Positions 33,577 to 40,833 of a stretch of 40,833 nucleotides of DNA are shown piece after piece (position 1 is the stretch's first letter; every line of letters starts with the position of its first letter). The translations under genes and the position numbers were made by a program. The stretch is taken from NCBI GenBank assembly GCA_934444765.1, contig CAKSDC010000020.1, forward strand, positions 1 through 40,833. The letters are read 5' to 3'. The notes under the pieces are model-generated. The model did not search any database, was not told the origin of the DNA, and was given only the letters and a program-made list of their open reading frames with translations. The stretch comes from an uncultured Oscillospiraceae bacterium (GTDB lineage: Bacteria; Bacillota; Clostridia; Oscillospirales; Ruminococcaceae).

Positions 33577-35307
33577 ATGGGAAAACAGTTAGAAACTCTA
33601 AAAAAGATTATAAAGTATACTGGCAAATACAAGGGATACTTAATAGCCTCTATAGTACTATCGTTAATAACCGTAGCTTTAACGCTGTTCTTACCTATTA
33701 TAACTGGTGATGCGGTAGACTTAATTATCAAAGAAGGTAACGTAGACTTTGACAGTCTAAAGCCTCTACTTAGAAACATGATAGTTATAATACTAATAAC
33801 GTCGTTAATCCAATGGATTATGAACGTTTGCAACAACAGAATGACCTACGGCATAGTAAAGGATATCAGAAACGAAGCCTTTAAAAAGATACAACGTCTA
33901 CCACTAAAGTATATAGACAATCATTCTTCTGGTGACTTAGTAAGTAGAGTAATTAGCGACGCTGAACAGTTCGCCGACGGTCTGTTAATGGGATTTACTC
34001 AACTATTTACTGGTGTAGCTACTATATTAGGTACTTTAATATTTATGATATCCGTAAACTTTAAGATATCTTTAGTAGTAATATTCGTAACGCCTGTATC
34101 TTTCGTAGTGGCTGGATTGATAGCTAAGAATACTTATACTATGTTCAAAAAGCAGTCCGAAACTTTAGGAGAAGAAACCGCTTACATCGACGAAATGATT
34201 AACAACATCAAAACGGTTCAATCGTTCGACTATCAAGACGAAGTAGTCAATAACTTTGATACTATAAACGTCAAGTTAGGCGGATACGCTCAAAAGGCTA
34301 TATTCTATTCGTCTACTACTAACCCATCTACAAGGTTTATAAATAACTTAGTATACGTTGGAGTAGGTTTAACGGGTGCTATATCTGTACTCAACGGAAA
34401 CCTATCGGTTGGACAGTTACAGTGCTTTTTAAGTTACGCTAACCAGTACACTAAGCCTTTTAACGAAATCTCTGGAGTAGTTACCGAACTACAAAACGCT
34501 CTTGCGTGTGCAAGCAGAATATTTGAACTTATAGAAGAACCTGCCGAAACTATAAATTCCGACGCTATAGAACTAAAGGACGTTACAGGAAACGTTACTA
34601 TCAAAGACGTATCTTTCTCTTACAATAAGGAGCAAAGCCTAATAGAAGACTTTAACTTACAAGTTAAGTCAGGTCAAAGAGTCGCTATAGTAGGTAAGAC
34701 TGGTTGTGGTAAGACTACTTTAATCAATCTGTTAATGCGTTTCTACGACGTAAATAGCGGAAGTATCTCAATAGACGGACACAACATTAACGACGTTACA
34801 AGAGAGTCACTTCGTAAACACTACGGAATGGTTCTACAAGACACTTGGATTAAAACCGGTACGGTTAGAGAAAACATAACCATAGGCAAGCCTGACGCTA
34901 CTGATGAGGAAATATTAATCGCCACTAAGAATTCGTATGCACACAGTTTTATTAAAAGGCTTCCTAACGGTTACGATACCATAATAAAAGATGACGGTAC
35001 ACTGTCACAGGGACAAAAACAACTGCTATGTATCACAAGAGTAATGTTATCAATCCCTTCGATACTGATATTAGATGAGGCTACCTCTTCTATAGACACT
35101 CGTACCGAAATCAAGATACAAAAAGCGTTCGCTAACTTAATGAAAGGTAGAACTTCATTTATAGTAGCTCATAGACTATCTACTATCAAAGAGGCTGACA
35201 TTATATTAGTAATGGATAGTGGTCACATAGTAGAAATGGGCAATCATGAAGAACTTATTAAAAAGAAAGGCTTTTACTATAACCTATGGCAAAGCCAATT
35301 TAGTTAA
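33577..35307 (+). CDS. ABC exporter half-transporter with canonical catalytic Glu (heterodimer subunit 2)
   Basis: The 576-residue partner has six membrane helices followed by an ATPase with Walker A GKTGCGKTT, Walker B LILDEATSSID with the catalytic Glu, and switch His in FIVAHRLSTI. Its own signature is LSQGQKQ rather than LSGGQ, so it contributes the weaker signature to the composite degenerate site. Together the pair fits the asymmetric multidrug/lipid exporter model. The substrate is unknown. AAGGAGG within the end of the previous gene serves as ribosome-binding site. Confidence 0.94.
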   Translation: MGKQLETLKKIIKYTGKYKGYLIASIVLSLITVALTLFLPIITGDAVDLIIKEGNVDFDSLKPLLRNMIVIILITSLIQWIMNVCNNRMTYGIVKDIRNEAFKKIQRLPLKYIDNHSSGDLVSRVISDAEQFADGLLMGFTQLFTGVATILGTLIFMISVNFKISLVVIFVTPVSFVVAGLIAKNTYTMFKKQSETLGEETAYIDEMINNIKTVQSFDYQDEVVNNFDTINVKLGGYAQKAIFYSSTTNPSTRFINNLVYVGVGLTGAISVLNGNLSVGQLQCFLSYANQYTKPFNEISGVVTELQNALACASRIFELIEEPAETINSDAIELKDVTGNVTIKDVSFSYNKEQSLIEDFNLQVKSGQRVAIVGKTGCGKTTLINLLMRFYDVNSGSISIDGHNINDVTRESLRKHYGMVLQDTWIKTGTVRENITIGKPDATDEEILIATKNSYAHSFIKRLPNGYDTIIKDDGTLSQGQKQLLCITRVMLSIPSILILDEATSSIDTRTEIKIQKAFANLMKGRTSFIVAHRLSTIKEADIILVMDSGHIVEMGNHEELIKKKGFYYNLWQSQFS

Positions 35308-35321
35308 TAGTATTTTAATAT

Positions 35322-35355
35322 TTACGGACTATCATATATATAAGATGGTCCGTAA
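35322..35355 (+). terminator. Hairpin after the ABC exporter
   Basis: A 12-bp stem (35322-35333 with 35344-35355, one G-U pair) with a 10-base loop, followed by an AT-rich run without a clear T-tract. Probably a partial terminator upstream of the alarmone synthetase gene. Confidence 0.6.
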
Positions 35356-35388
35356 TATAATATATATAATAGAAAGGAAAGTGTATCT

Positions 35389-36114
35389 ATGGCACCAGTA
35401 GATAAAGAAAACGCAGAGATATACATAGACGAAGTAAAACACAACGTTCCAATGCCTAACACTTTAACAGTACAAGACGACTTTGCAGAGTTCGTTAAGC
35501 TACAACATCTATACCGTTCGGCAATAGAAAACGTTAAAACTCAGTTAAGCATATTCGATAATGAGTTTAAGGTTCAGTATCGAAGAAACCCTATACACGC
35601 TATGGAAAGCCGTCTAAAGTCGCCTAAAAGCATAGTAGGTAAACTTCAAAAAAAGGGAGTACCTATTACTATCAACAGTGCTAAACAGCATCTAAACGAT
35701 ATAGCAGGCGTTAGAGTGGTATGTTACTATATAAAGGATATCTACCACATAGTAGACCTTATACTTATGCATGACGACTATCAGCTTATAAACATCAAAG
35801 ACTATATCAGAAATCCTAAACCGTCGGGATATCGTAGTTTTCACATGAGTATTAAAGTACCTGTGTACCTCTCCAATGGCAAGCAGTACGTACCAGTAGA
35901 AATTCAAATTAGAACTATAGCTATGGACTTTTGGGCAAGTGTAGAACATCAGCTAAAGTATAAGACTAATTCGGCTATCACCACCGATATATCCAACGAA
36001 CTTAAAGAGTGTGCCGAGGTAATCTCTAAAATGGACGTTAGTATGCAGGATATCTACGAACGCATTCAAAACCTAAACGAAAACGGATTTGAAGAAGAAG
36101 AAAATATAACGTAA
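35389..36114 (+). CDS. Small alarmone synthetase (GTP pyrophosphokinase, RelQ/YjbM type)
   Basis: The 241-residue single-domain RelA/SpoT-like synthetase makes (p)ppGpp from ATP and GDP/GTP. Synthetase motifs are DIAGVRVVCYY, KPSGYRSFHM, and VPVEIQIRTIAMDFWASVEHQLKYK in its two halves. No hydrolase HD domain or regulatory TGS/ACT domains are present, as in RelQ. RBS is AGAAAGGAAAG. It may be cotranscribed with the exporter across a leaky hairpin. Such enzymes usually raise alarmone levels under cell-wall stress. Confidence 0.93.
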   Translation: MAPVDKENAEIYIDEVKHNVPMPNTLTVQDDFAEFVKLQHLYRSAIENVKTQLSIFDNEFKVQYRRNPIHAMESRLKSPKSIVGKLQKKGVPITINSAKQHLNDIAGVRVVCYYIKDIYHIVDLILMHDDYQLINIKDYIRNPKPSGYRSFHMSIKVPVYLSNGKQYVPVEIQIRTIAMDFWASVEHQLKYKTNSAITTDISNELKECAEVISKMDVSMQDIYERIQNLNENGFEEEENIT

Positions 36115-36144
36115 AAATAGGAACGTTTAAAAGCGTTCCTATTT
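36115..36144. terminator. Terminator after the alarmone synthetase (bidirectional)
   Basis: A perfect 11-bp stem (36115-36125 with 36134-36144) and an 8-base loop directly follow the stop codon. The A-rich left flank also gives a T-tract on the minus strand. Confidence 0.8.
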
Positions 36145-36162
36145 AACATAGTATTTAAAACT

Positions 36163-36192
36163 AAAAAAGCAGTCAACCGAATAGTCAACTGC
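36163..36192 (-). terminator. Terminator of the tRNA-Lys/tRNA-Leu operon
   Basis: A 9-bp stem (36169-36177 with 36184-36192, two G-U pairs) with a 6-base loop is followed on the minus strand by T6. Confidence 0.8.
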
Positions 36193-36207
36193 CCACCGTA
36201 TATGATA

Positions 36208-36288
36208 TGCGAGTAATGGGACTTGAACCCATACGTCGAAGACACACGCCCCTCAAACGTGCCTGTCTGCCTATTCCAGCACACTCGC
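36208..36288 (-). tRNA. tRNA-Leu (anticodon GAG)
   Basis: The acceptor stem pairs GCGAGTG with TACTCGC, discriminator A, no encoded CCA. The anticodon stem CACGT/GCGTG encloses TTGAGGG, giving anticodon GAG, which reads CTC and CTT. A variable arm is present, and GGTTCAAGTCC is the T-loop region. Confidence 0.93.
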
Positions 36289-36305
36289 AAATATATAAAA
36301 AAAAA

Positions 36306-36378
36306 TGTGGCATTGGGGATTTGAACCCCAGACCCTTTGATTAAAAGTCAAATGCTCTGCCGACTGAGCTAATGCCAC
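36306..36378 (-). tRNA. tRNA-Lys (anticodon TTT)
   Basis: A 73-base cloverleaf with acceptor GTGGCAT/ATGCCAC, D-arm TAGCTCAGTCGGCAGAGC, anticodon loop CTTTTAA between TTTGA and TCAAA, and GGTTCAAATCC T-arm. No CCA is encoded. It is transcribed before tRNA-Leu. Confidence 0.96.
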
Positions 36379-36422
36379 AACTATTGCTTTTCAAGAAGTA
36401 TCTCTTGTCAAGCGACTATTAT

Positions 36423-36451
36423 ATTATATCACAGAGTTTTTAATTTGTCAA
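36423..36451 (-). promoter_or_regulatory. tRNA promoter P1
   Basis: On the minus strand TTGACA (36446-36451), 17 bp, TATAAT (36423-36428) with an extended TGa. Near-identical in layout to the promoter about 98 bp upstream. Confidence 0.85.
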
Positions 36452-36520
36452 GTACTTTTTAAAAGTTTTTTAAGATTTTTTTATATTCTTGACTTATTCA
36501 CTCCCGTGACAACGATATAT

Positions 36521-36549
36521 ATTATATCACAGAATATTTTGTTTGTCAA
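36521..36549 (-). promoter_or_regulatory. tRNA promoter P2
   Basis: On the minus strand TTGACA (36544-36549), 17 bp, TATAAT (36521-36526), sharing CTGTGATATAAT with P1. The rest of the gene-free stretch up to 36983 is AT-rich, with a palindrome TTAAACGTTTAA at 36701-36712 and TAGGTCAACCTA at 36661-36672; I see no gene in it. Confidence 0.85.
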
Positions 36550-36983
36550 TAGGTTTTTGAAAATTTTTTTAATCTTTTTAATATAGTAATATTTCAACCA
36601 CTAATTTTTTTACCTTTAAATATTAGAGGAAGAACCTACCGCTTACAAAACTACCAAAAATAGGTCAACCTACATATTTTTTCCTTGTGACAGTAACTAT
36701 TTAAACGTTTAACCCACAAGAATATATAGTATAAATATTTAAAATAAAGGAAATACTAATTATTACTAATAATACAATTATTATAATCAAAAGATAGTCG
36801 CAAATATGTACTTTTTTCATTTAATACTATACCACTTTAATAAGATAAACATAATATAAATAATAGAATAGTTGTAATATTAATTATATTCCTACTACTA
36901 ACATATTAAAAGATTAGCAGTTGGAAAAAACTGTAATTATCCAAATGATTATATCCCTTTGAAAAATTCACCAAAATAATACA

Positions 36984-37012
36984 ATGACATTTTTGGGAAG
37001 TTGTTGTATAAT
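36984..37012 (+). promoter_or_regulatory. Promoter of the AbrB-type regulator gene
   Basis: ATGACA (36984-36989), a 17-bp spacer and TATAAT (37007-37012). The leader is about 90 bases. Confidence 0.65.
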
Positions 37013-37109
37013 ATGATTACAGAAAACGGAAAGCACAAGAAATTAGTAATAACAAACCAACTATTACACTTGCTACCGTAACATTTTTATTATATGGAGG
37101 ATTTAAAAT

Positions 37110-37352
37110 ATGGAAGGAAAATCTGCATTCAGAAAGATTGATGAACTTGGAAGAATAGTTATTCCTATCGACATTAGAAGAAAGTTAGGCGTTAATAACG
37201 GTGAAAGCCTTGAGATTACTCTAAAGAATGACACTGTTATTCTAAAGAAGCACTACGAAAACTGCATCTTCTGTTTTGGTACTGAAGACCTTGTATCTTT
37301 TGAAGGTAAAATGGTTTGCGGTAAGTGTTTAGAAAAGATTAAGAACGTTTAA
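37110..37352 (+). CDS. AbrB/SpoVT-type transition-state regulator with zinc-ribbon tail
   Basis: The 80-residue protein starts with a swapped-hairpin AbrB domain: RKIDELGRIVIPIDIRRKLG then GESLEITLKNDTVILKK. Residues 52-75 carry two CxxC pairs (CIFC and CGKC), forming a likely zinc ribbon typical of the clostridial AbrB subfamily. It would bind DNA as a dimer or tetramer and control transition-phase genes. GGAGG lies 9 bases before the ATG, and a terminator follows, so it is a single-gene unit. Confidence 0.92.
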   Translation: MEGKSAFRKIDELGRIVIPIDIRRKLGVNNGESLEITLKNDTVILKKHYENCIFCFGTEDLVSFEGKMVCGKCLEKIKNV

Positions 37353-37449
37353 TACTTACGTATTGACGCATATACAACACTTTTTAAGAGTGTTTGGGGA
37401 TAAAACGTTAAAACATATTGGAGTTTGGAGATTTAGAGAATATTCTAAG

Positions 37450-37484
37450 AGAGCATGGCTTAAAATTGGGTCATGCTCTTTTCT
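37450..37484 (+). terminator. Terminator of the AbrB-type gene
   Basis: An 8-bp stem (37450-37457 with 37472-37479) with a 14-base loop is followed by TTTTC. The following stretch to 37715 is AT-rich without a gene. Confidence 0.7.
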
Positions 37485-37596
37485 ATATACAAATATTCCA
37501 ATTAGTAATATTCCATTGATATCCTATAATTTTTTTGCTATGCCCTTTTGGGGGATATTTTCTAAATTTTTGGAATATTTTTTTTACTCACACACG

Positions 37597-37783
37597 ATAT
37601 TGTGAACATATTCAATGTTTTTATGCCATTCATTTTTAGAATGTACATATATTATATTGTGAATATTAACGCTCAATAATACAAGAATTATTTCCATGAT
37701 TTTTGGTATTTGCTATTGACTTATTCTGTAAAATATGGTATACTTAAAGTTGAGATTTTTTAATACATATTATATTGTGTGAA
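37597..37783 (+). repeat. Three copies of ATATTGTGAA upstream of the helicase gene
   Basis: ATATTGTGAA occurs at 37597-37606 and 37654-37663, and as ATATTGTGtGAA at 37772-37783. Two copies precede the promoter and one is in the leader. Copies two and three also share a preceding CATAT...TAT context. A regulator site is possible. Confidence 0.5.
37716..37744 (+). promoter_or_regulatory. Promoter of the DEAD-box helicase gene
   Basis: TTGACT (37716-37721), a 17-bp spacer and TATACT (37739-37744) with an extended TGg. Confidence 0.78.
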
Positions 37784-37804
37784 TTTTGGAAAGTTAGGTG
37801 CAAA

Positions 37805-39586
37805 ATGAAATTTAATGAAGTAAATCTTCCTATTGAAATTATTAAGGCTATAGAAGACTTAGGCTTTGATGATATGACAGAAATTCAAGCTAAAAGTATT
37901 CCTTTGCTATTAAATGGAAACGACGTTATAGGACGCTCTAATACTGGCACTGGTAAAACCATGGCTTTTGGTATTCCTGCTGTAATCAACGTTCCTAAAG
38001 ATAGTAACGGTACGGTTAAGTCTTTAATACTATGCCCTACAAGAGAACTTGCTGTTCAGTGTTGCGACGAAATCAAAAAAATTTCCAAGTACATGAAGTG
38101 GGTTAAACCTTGTGCTATATATGGCGGATATAGTATGGAGGCTCAAATTTCAAAGTTAAAACAGGGTGCTAATATAGTAGTAGGCACTCCTGGTAGAGTT
38201 ATAGACCACATCAACAGAAAGACTTTAAAGTTAAATAGTCTATCGTTAATAGTGCTTGATGAAGCCGACGAAATGCTTAATATGGGCTTTAGAGAAGATA
38301 TCGAAACCATACTTGCTCACGTACCACAAGAACGTCAAACGGTACTATTTTCTGCTACCATGCCAAAGGCTATATTGGATATCACTTCTCAGTATCAAAA
38401 AGAACCCGTTATAGTTAAAACCGAAACTTCTGGCAAGAGTGTAGACAACATAGAGCAGTATTGGTTCGACGTTCCTATGGGCAGAAAAACAGACGCTCTA
38501 ATAATGTTACTATACGCATACAATCCTAAGTCTACTATGATATTCTGTAACACCAAAAAATCGGTAGATGAACTTACAGACACTCTAAACGCTAAGGGAA
38601 TAAATGCTATAGGACTTCACGGCGATATGAAACAGTTACAACGTACTCAGGTAATGAACAGTTTTAAACGTGGTCGTTCCTCCGTGCTTATAGCTACTGA
38701 CGTTGCCGCAAGAGGCATAGACGTAGACGGAATAGACATAGTATTCAATTACGATATCCCACAGGATATAGAATACTATACTCACCGTATAGGCAGAACT
38801 GGTAGAGCTGGCAAGTCAGGAAAAGCCTACACCTTAGTAACTGGCAGAAAGCAAGTATACGCTTTAAAAGATATAGCAAGGTCTATAAAAGCCGATATTA
38901 AAGAAATTTCTATACCTAACCGAAAAGATATCATAAATAGCAAGTGTGAGGCTATCATAAACGAAGTCGCTTCTAACATCAAGTATGAGTATGGCGAAAA
39001 TCCAAAAGATATCCTAAATCGCCTTGTAGAGAGTGGCATCACCGCAGAACAGATAGCACTATCATTAATAGATACCAAACTATCTAACGATTTAGCCAAC
39101 GTTCCAGAGTTAGACATTCCGCAACCTTTGAAAAACAGAAAGAATGCAGACGGTTCTAACGTGAAAACCGTAAAGATAGACATTTCAGTAGGTAGAAACC
39201 ACAGAATAGCACCTAACTTTATATTAGGAGCTTTAGTAGAAGCTACTGGACTATCGGGCAAAAACTTCGGCAAGATAGACATATTCGATAGCCATACTAC
39301 CGTAGAAGTTCCTAAAGACAATCAAGAGTTCGTTATAAACTCCATGACTGGCGAAAAGATTAACGGAAACAAGGTAACCGTTCGCTTATATGAAGGTCGC
39401 AGAGATAGAGACAGATATTCTGATAAGTCAAGCCGTGGTAAGAGCAAAACATATGGCTCTAATGGTGGTTCAAGAGGCAAGAGTACTTCCAAACGTGAAA
39501 GAGAATACTTTAGCTTCGATAAACCTTCAAGAAAAAATAGTCGTGGTCGTGCCAACGGTGGACACACTAAAAACAGACGTGGATAG
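37805..39586 (+). CDS. DEAD-box ATP-dependent RNA helicase with DbpA-type RNA-binding domain (CsdA/DeaD-like)
   Basis: The 593-residue protein contains all helicase motifs: Walker A NTGTGKT, PTRELA, TPGR, DEAD in VLDEADEML, SAT, and HRIGRTGRAG. Residues about 450-525 form a DbpA/CsdA RNA-binding domain (RNHRIAPNFILGALVEATG, VEVPKDNQEFV). The tail is basic and Ser/Gly/Arg-rich, as expected for RNA contact. Such helicases remodel rRNA and mRNA, often during cold stress. ATG 37805 is chosen because AGGTG is 4 bases upstream; the earlier in-frame start lies within the leader. Confidence 0.94.
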   Translation: MKFNEVNLPIEIIKAIEDLGFDDMTEIQAKSIPLLLNGNDVIGRSNTGTGKTMAFGIPAVINVPKDSNGTVKSLILCPTRELAVQCCDEIKKISKYMKWVKPCAIYGGYSMEAQISKLKQGANIVVGTPGRVIDHINRKTLKLNSLSLIVLDEADEMLNMGFREDIETILAHVPQERQTVLFSATMPKAILDITSQYQKEPVIVKTETSGKSVDNIEQYWFDVPMGRKTDALIMLLYAYNPKSTMIFCNTKKSVDELTDTLNAKGINAIGLHGDMKQLQRTQVMNSFKRGRSSVLIATDVAARGIDVDGIDIVFNYDIPQDIEYYTHRIGRTGRAGKSGKAYTLVTGRKQVYALKDIARSIKADIKEISIPNRKDIINSKCEAIINEVASNIKYEYGENPKDILNRLVESGITAEQIALSLIDTKLSNDLANVPELDIPQPLKNRKNADGSNVKTVKIDISVGRNHRIAPNFILGALVEATGLSGKNFGKIDIFDSHTTVEVPKDNQEFVINSMTGEKINGNKVTVRLYEGRRDRDRYSDKSSRGKSKTYGSNGGSRGKSTSKREREYFSFDKPSRKNSRGRANGGHTKNRRG

Positions 39587-39625
39587 ATATAGATATTATA
39601 AATATTAATCGTAGAGGTGAAACAC

Positions 39626-39862
39626 ATGGCAAAGTCAAAAAAGAAATATCCGAGCAAAAAGGTATACAATGCCCCTAAACGAATAGAAAACACTCCACAA
39701 ATTAATATCAAGCGTAACAAGGACGACGTATATACCAAAGAATATCGAGACTACAAGGACTACAGAGACTCTCAAAAGCCTATGTACATGAGGATATTAG
39801 TCCTAATAATGGTAGTGGTGTTATTCATAGGTTTTATACTATTTCCTATATTTAACATATAA
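39626..39862 (+). CDS. Small basic membrane-anchored protein of unknown function
   Basis: A 78-residue protein with a strongly basic N-terminus (AKSKKKYPSKK), a charged Tyr/Asp/Arg-rich middle (EYRDYKDYRDSQK), and one C-terminal hydrophobic helix (about 57-77). It is probably an inside-facing tail-anchored protein. I do not recognise a family. AGAGGTG lies 6 bases before ATG 39626; an in-frame GTG upstream overlaps that site. It follows the helicase by 39 bases and probably shares its transcript. Confidence 0.72.
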   Translation: MAKSKKKYPSKKVYNAPKRIENTPQINIKRNKDDVYTKEYRDYKDYRDSQKPMYMRILVLIMVVVLFIGFILFPIFNI

Positions 39863-39878
39863 TATCCGCAATATTAAA

Positions 39879-39904
39879 GCCTTAGAGTAGGCTTACTCTA
39901 AGGC
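39879..39904 (+). terminator. Hairpin after the small membrane protein gene
   Basis: A perfect 11-bp stem (39879-39889 with 39894-39904) with a 4-base loop; the following sequence is only weakly T-rich. Confidence 0.6.
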
Positions 39905-39930
39905 TATTGCTATAGATTGGAGGTGAAACT

Positions 39931-40239
39931 ATGACGCAGACGCTTAACGCATGGATTGACGGTCTAAACGCATATATGCTCAACAGAGTGACTATGGACC
40001 CTGTACACTATCATTGGAAACCTTTGGACTACACAGAGGGTACGGCTCAACTACTGACCATTTACAAGGAGTATTTAGAGTATACTCAATCCGAAACGGT
40101 AACGTATGAACGACTATTGGAACTATTCAATAAGAATAAGTCTAAGTTCTATGAACCTTGGTTGAGCTACTTCGTATCGTTCGGTATAGGTCAATGGACT
40201 GACATCTGGAACGATATAAAAATACTATATCACAGTTAG
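39931..40239 (+). CDS. Unknown 102-residue protein
   Basis: A soluble, Trp/Tyr-rich protein of 102 residues (five Trp) beginning MTQTLNAWIDGLNAY. It contains a PVHYHW segment and an acidic helical middle (TIYKEYLEYTQSE). I recognise no family or catalytic motif. GGAGGTG precedes the ATG with good spacing, and its TAG overlaps the ribosome-binding site of the next gene (TTAGGAG), indicating translational coupling to the acetyltransferase-like gene. Confidence 0.7.
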   Translation: MTQTLNAWIDGLNAYMLNRVTMDPVHYHWKPLDYTEGTAQLLTIYKEYLEYTQSETVTYERLLELFNKNKSKFYEPWLSYFVSFGIGQWTDIWNDIKILYHS

Positions 40240-40249
40240 GAGAATAATC

Positions 40250-40501
40250 ATGAACTTTACAGTCGAAAGTCAAAGAATATACTACCAAAAAGATGGAAAG
40301 GTACTCGCAGAAATCACCTTCCCAAAAGTACAAGACGGAACTTTCTGCATAGACCACACCTTTGTAGACTCTTCCCTTAGAGGTCAGGGCGTGGCAGGAA
40401 AACTCGTTGAATTAGCGGTCAAAGAAATCACTTCTAATGGCGGAACCGTTACGGCAACGTGTTCATATGCCAAGTCTTGGTTAGAAAAGCACAACATATA
40501 A
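40250..40501 (+). CDS. Small GNAT-fold N-acetyltransferase (YidJ/YjdJ-type)
   Basis: The 83-residue protein matches the short Gcn5-related acetyltransferase family. The central VDSSLRGQGVAGKLVELAV segment is the acetyl-CoA-binding R/QxxGxG/A motif, and the CSYAKSWLEKH end is the family's C-terminal signature. Substrate is unknown; such proteins often act on small molecules or protein N-termini. It is coupled to the gene upstream and followed by a bidirectional terminator shared with the rRNA operon. Confidence 0.85.
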   Translation: MNFTVESQRIYYQKDGKVLAEITFPKVQDGTFCIDHTFVDSSLRGQGVAGKLVELAVKEITSNGGTVTATCSYAKSWLEKHNI

Positions 40502-40504
40502 CGC

Positions 40505-40537
40505 AAAAAAGACTGTATGTTCAACATACAGTCTTTT
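40505..40537. terminator. Bidirectional terminator between acetyltransferase and rRNA/tRNA operon
   Basis: A perfect 14-bp stem (40507-40520 with 40524-40537) and a 3-base loop. T6 follows on the minus strand, and TTTT lies within the stem end on the plus strand. Confidence 0.88.
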
Positions 40538-40552
40538 AAATAAAATACAAAA

Positions 40553-40625
40553 TGCACCATCACGGACTCGAACCGTGGACCCACTGATTAAGAGTCAGTT
40601 GCTCTACCGACTGAGCTAATGGTGC
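40553..40625 (-). tRNA. tRNA-Lys (anticodon CTT)
   Basis: A 73-base cloverleaf: acceptor GCACCAT/ATGGTGC, D-arm TAGCTCAGTCGGTAGAGC, anticodon loop CTCTTAA between ACTGA and TCAGT (anticodon CTT, reads AAG), and GGTTCGAGTCC T-arm. It follows the 5S gene and ends the rRNA operon. Confidence 0.96.
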
Positions 40626-40635
40626 AAATGAATAT

Positions 40636-40751
<116 letters not shown>

Positions 40752-40833
40752 TATACAATATTAGGTGAAAACACCTTGAAAATTGAACATTCACAAAGTA
40801 GCTATCAATGAAAACTTGATACAGTCTTTAACG
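40752..40833 (-). other. 23S-5S spacer of an rRNA operon
   Basis: Read on the minus strand this contains TGTTCAATTTTCAAGG (about 40774-40789), which resembles the 3' arm of the 23S processing stem in Firmicutes. The 23S gene is expected just beyond the right edge on the same strand. Confidence 0.6.

Noticed and set aside
36066..36290. Minus-strand frame across the tRNA-Leu gene
   Set aside because: It is explained by the tRNA and the antisense of the alarmone synthetase end.
36379..37109. Hidden RNA gene in the 730-base gap
   Set aside because: Apart from tRNA promoters, short palindromes and the AbrB promoter, I saw no conserved RNA core such as 6S, tmRNA, SRP or RNase P.
37363..37605. 80-residue open frame downstream of the AbrB-type gene
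   Set aside because: It contains the AbrB gene's terminator hairpin, has no ribosome-binding site, and its composition is not protein-like.

Overview
The window is low-GC DNA (roughly 36-37% by impression) from a member of the class Clostridia, most likely a gut Ruminococcus-type (Oscillospirales) bacterium. The evidence is an IspH protein fused to ribosomal protein S1 domains downstream of cmk and plsC, a GGGtGRT protein paired with a NifU-like scaffold, a secreted leucine-rich-repeat protein ending in a dockerin, and a GH5 cellulase lipoprotein. No phage, transposon, plasmid or CRISPR sequence was found. This is a chromosomal segment running into an rRNA operon at the right edge.

Layout. 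1-6599 (minus strand): partial GH5 cellulase, LUD-domain protein, PrsA-like lipoprotein, short-chain dehydrogenase, ispH-rpsA fusion, plsC and cmk. 6811-8810 (plus): purine salvage pair hpt and an AzgA/PbuG-type purine permease. 8889-10361 (minus): LRR-dockerin gene interrupted by one in-frame TAG. 10631-11458 (minus): rplM-rpsI. 11809-14390 (plus): an unknown protein with an unusual start, then ligA. 14437-24705 (minus): a purine biosynthesis operon, in transcription order purE, purC, purF, purM, a calcium-repeat lipoprotein, purN, purO, AICAR transformylase, a small membrane protein, purD and a membrane protein. 25043-28799 (plus): rubrerythrin, enolase, and the NifU-like/GGGtGRT pair. 28863-31539 (minus): cwlD-like amidase, radA and a CYTH protein. 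31697-36114 (plus): a heterodimeric ABC exporter and a small alarmone synthetase. 36163-36549 (minus): tRNA-Lys(TTT) and tRNA-Leu(GAG) behind two near-identical promoters. 36984-40501 (plus): AbrB-type regulator, DEAD-box helicase with a DbpA-type RNA-binding domain, and three small genes. 40505-40833 (minus): terminator, tRNA-Lys(CTT), 5S rRNA and the 23S-5S spacer.

How the parts fit. Purines dominate. One strand carries most of de novo IMP synthesis with the archaeal-style split of PurH into PurO plus a stand-alone AICAR transformylase; the other carries salvage and uptake. The synthesis operon begins with a candidate 36-codon leader ORF. Part of that ORF can pair with the loop and 3' arm of a terminator-like hairpin placed just before purE, which looks like an undescribed attenuation switch.

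A second feature spans the whole window. By visual scan I found no GATC and no CTAG tetranucleotide anywhere in 40.8 kb, where base composition predicts on the order of a hundred of each, and codon choice at junctions looks arranged to avoid them. Both observations are from reading by eye and need a computed count.
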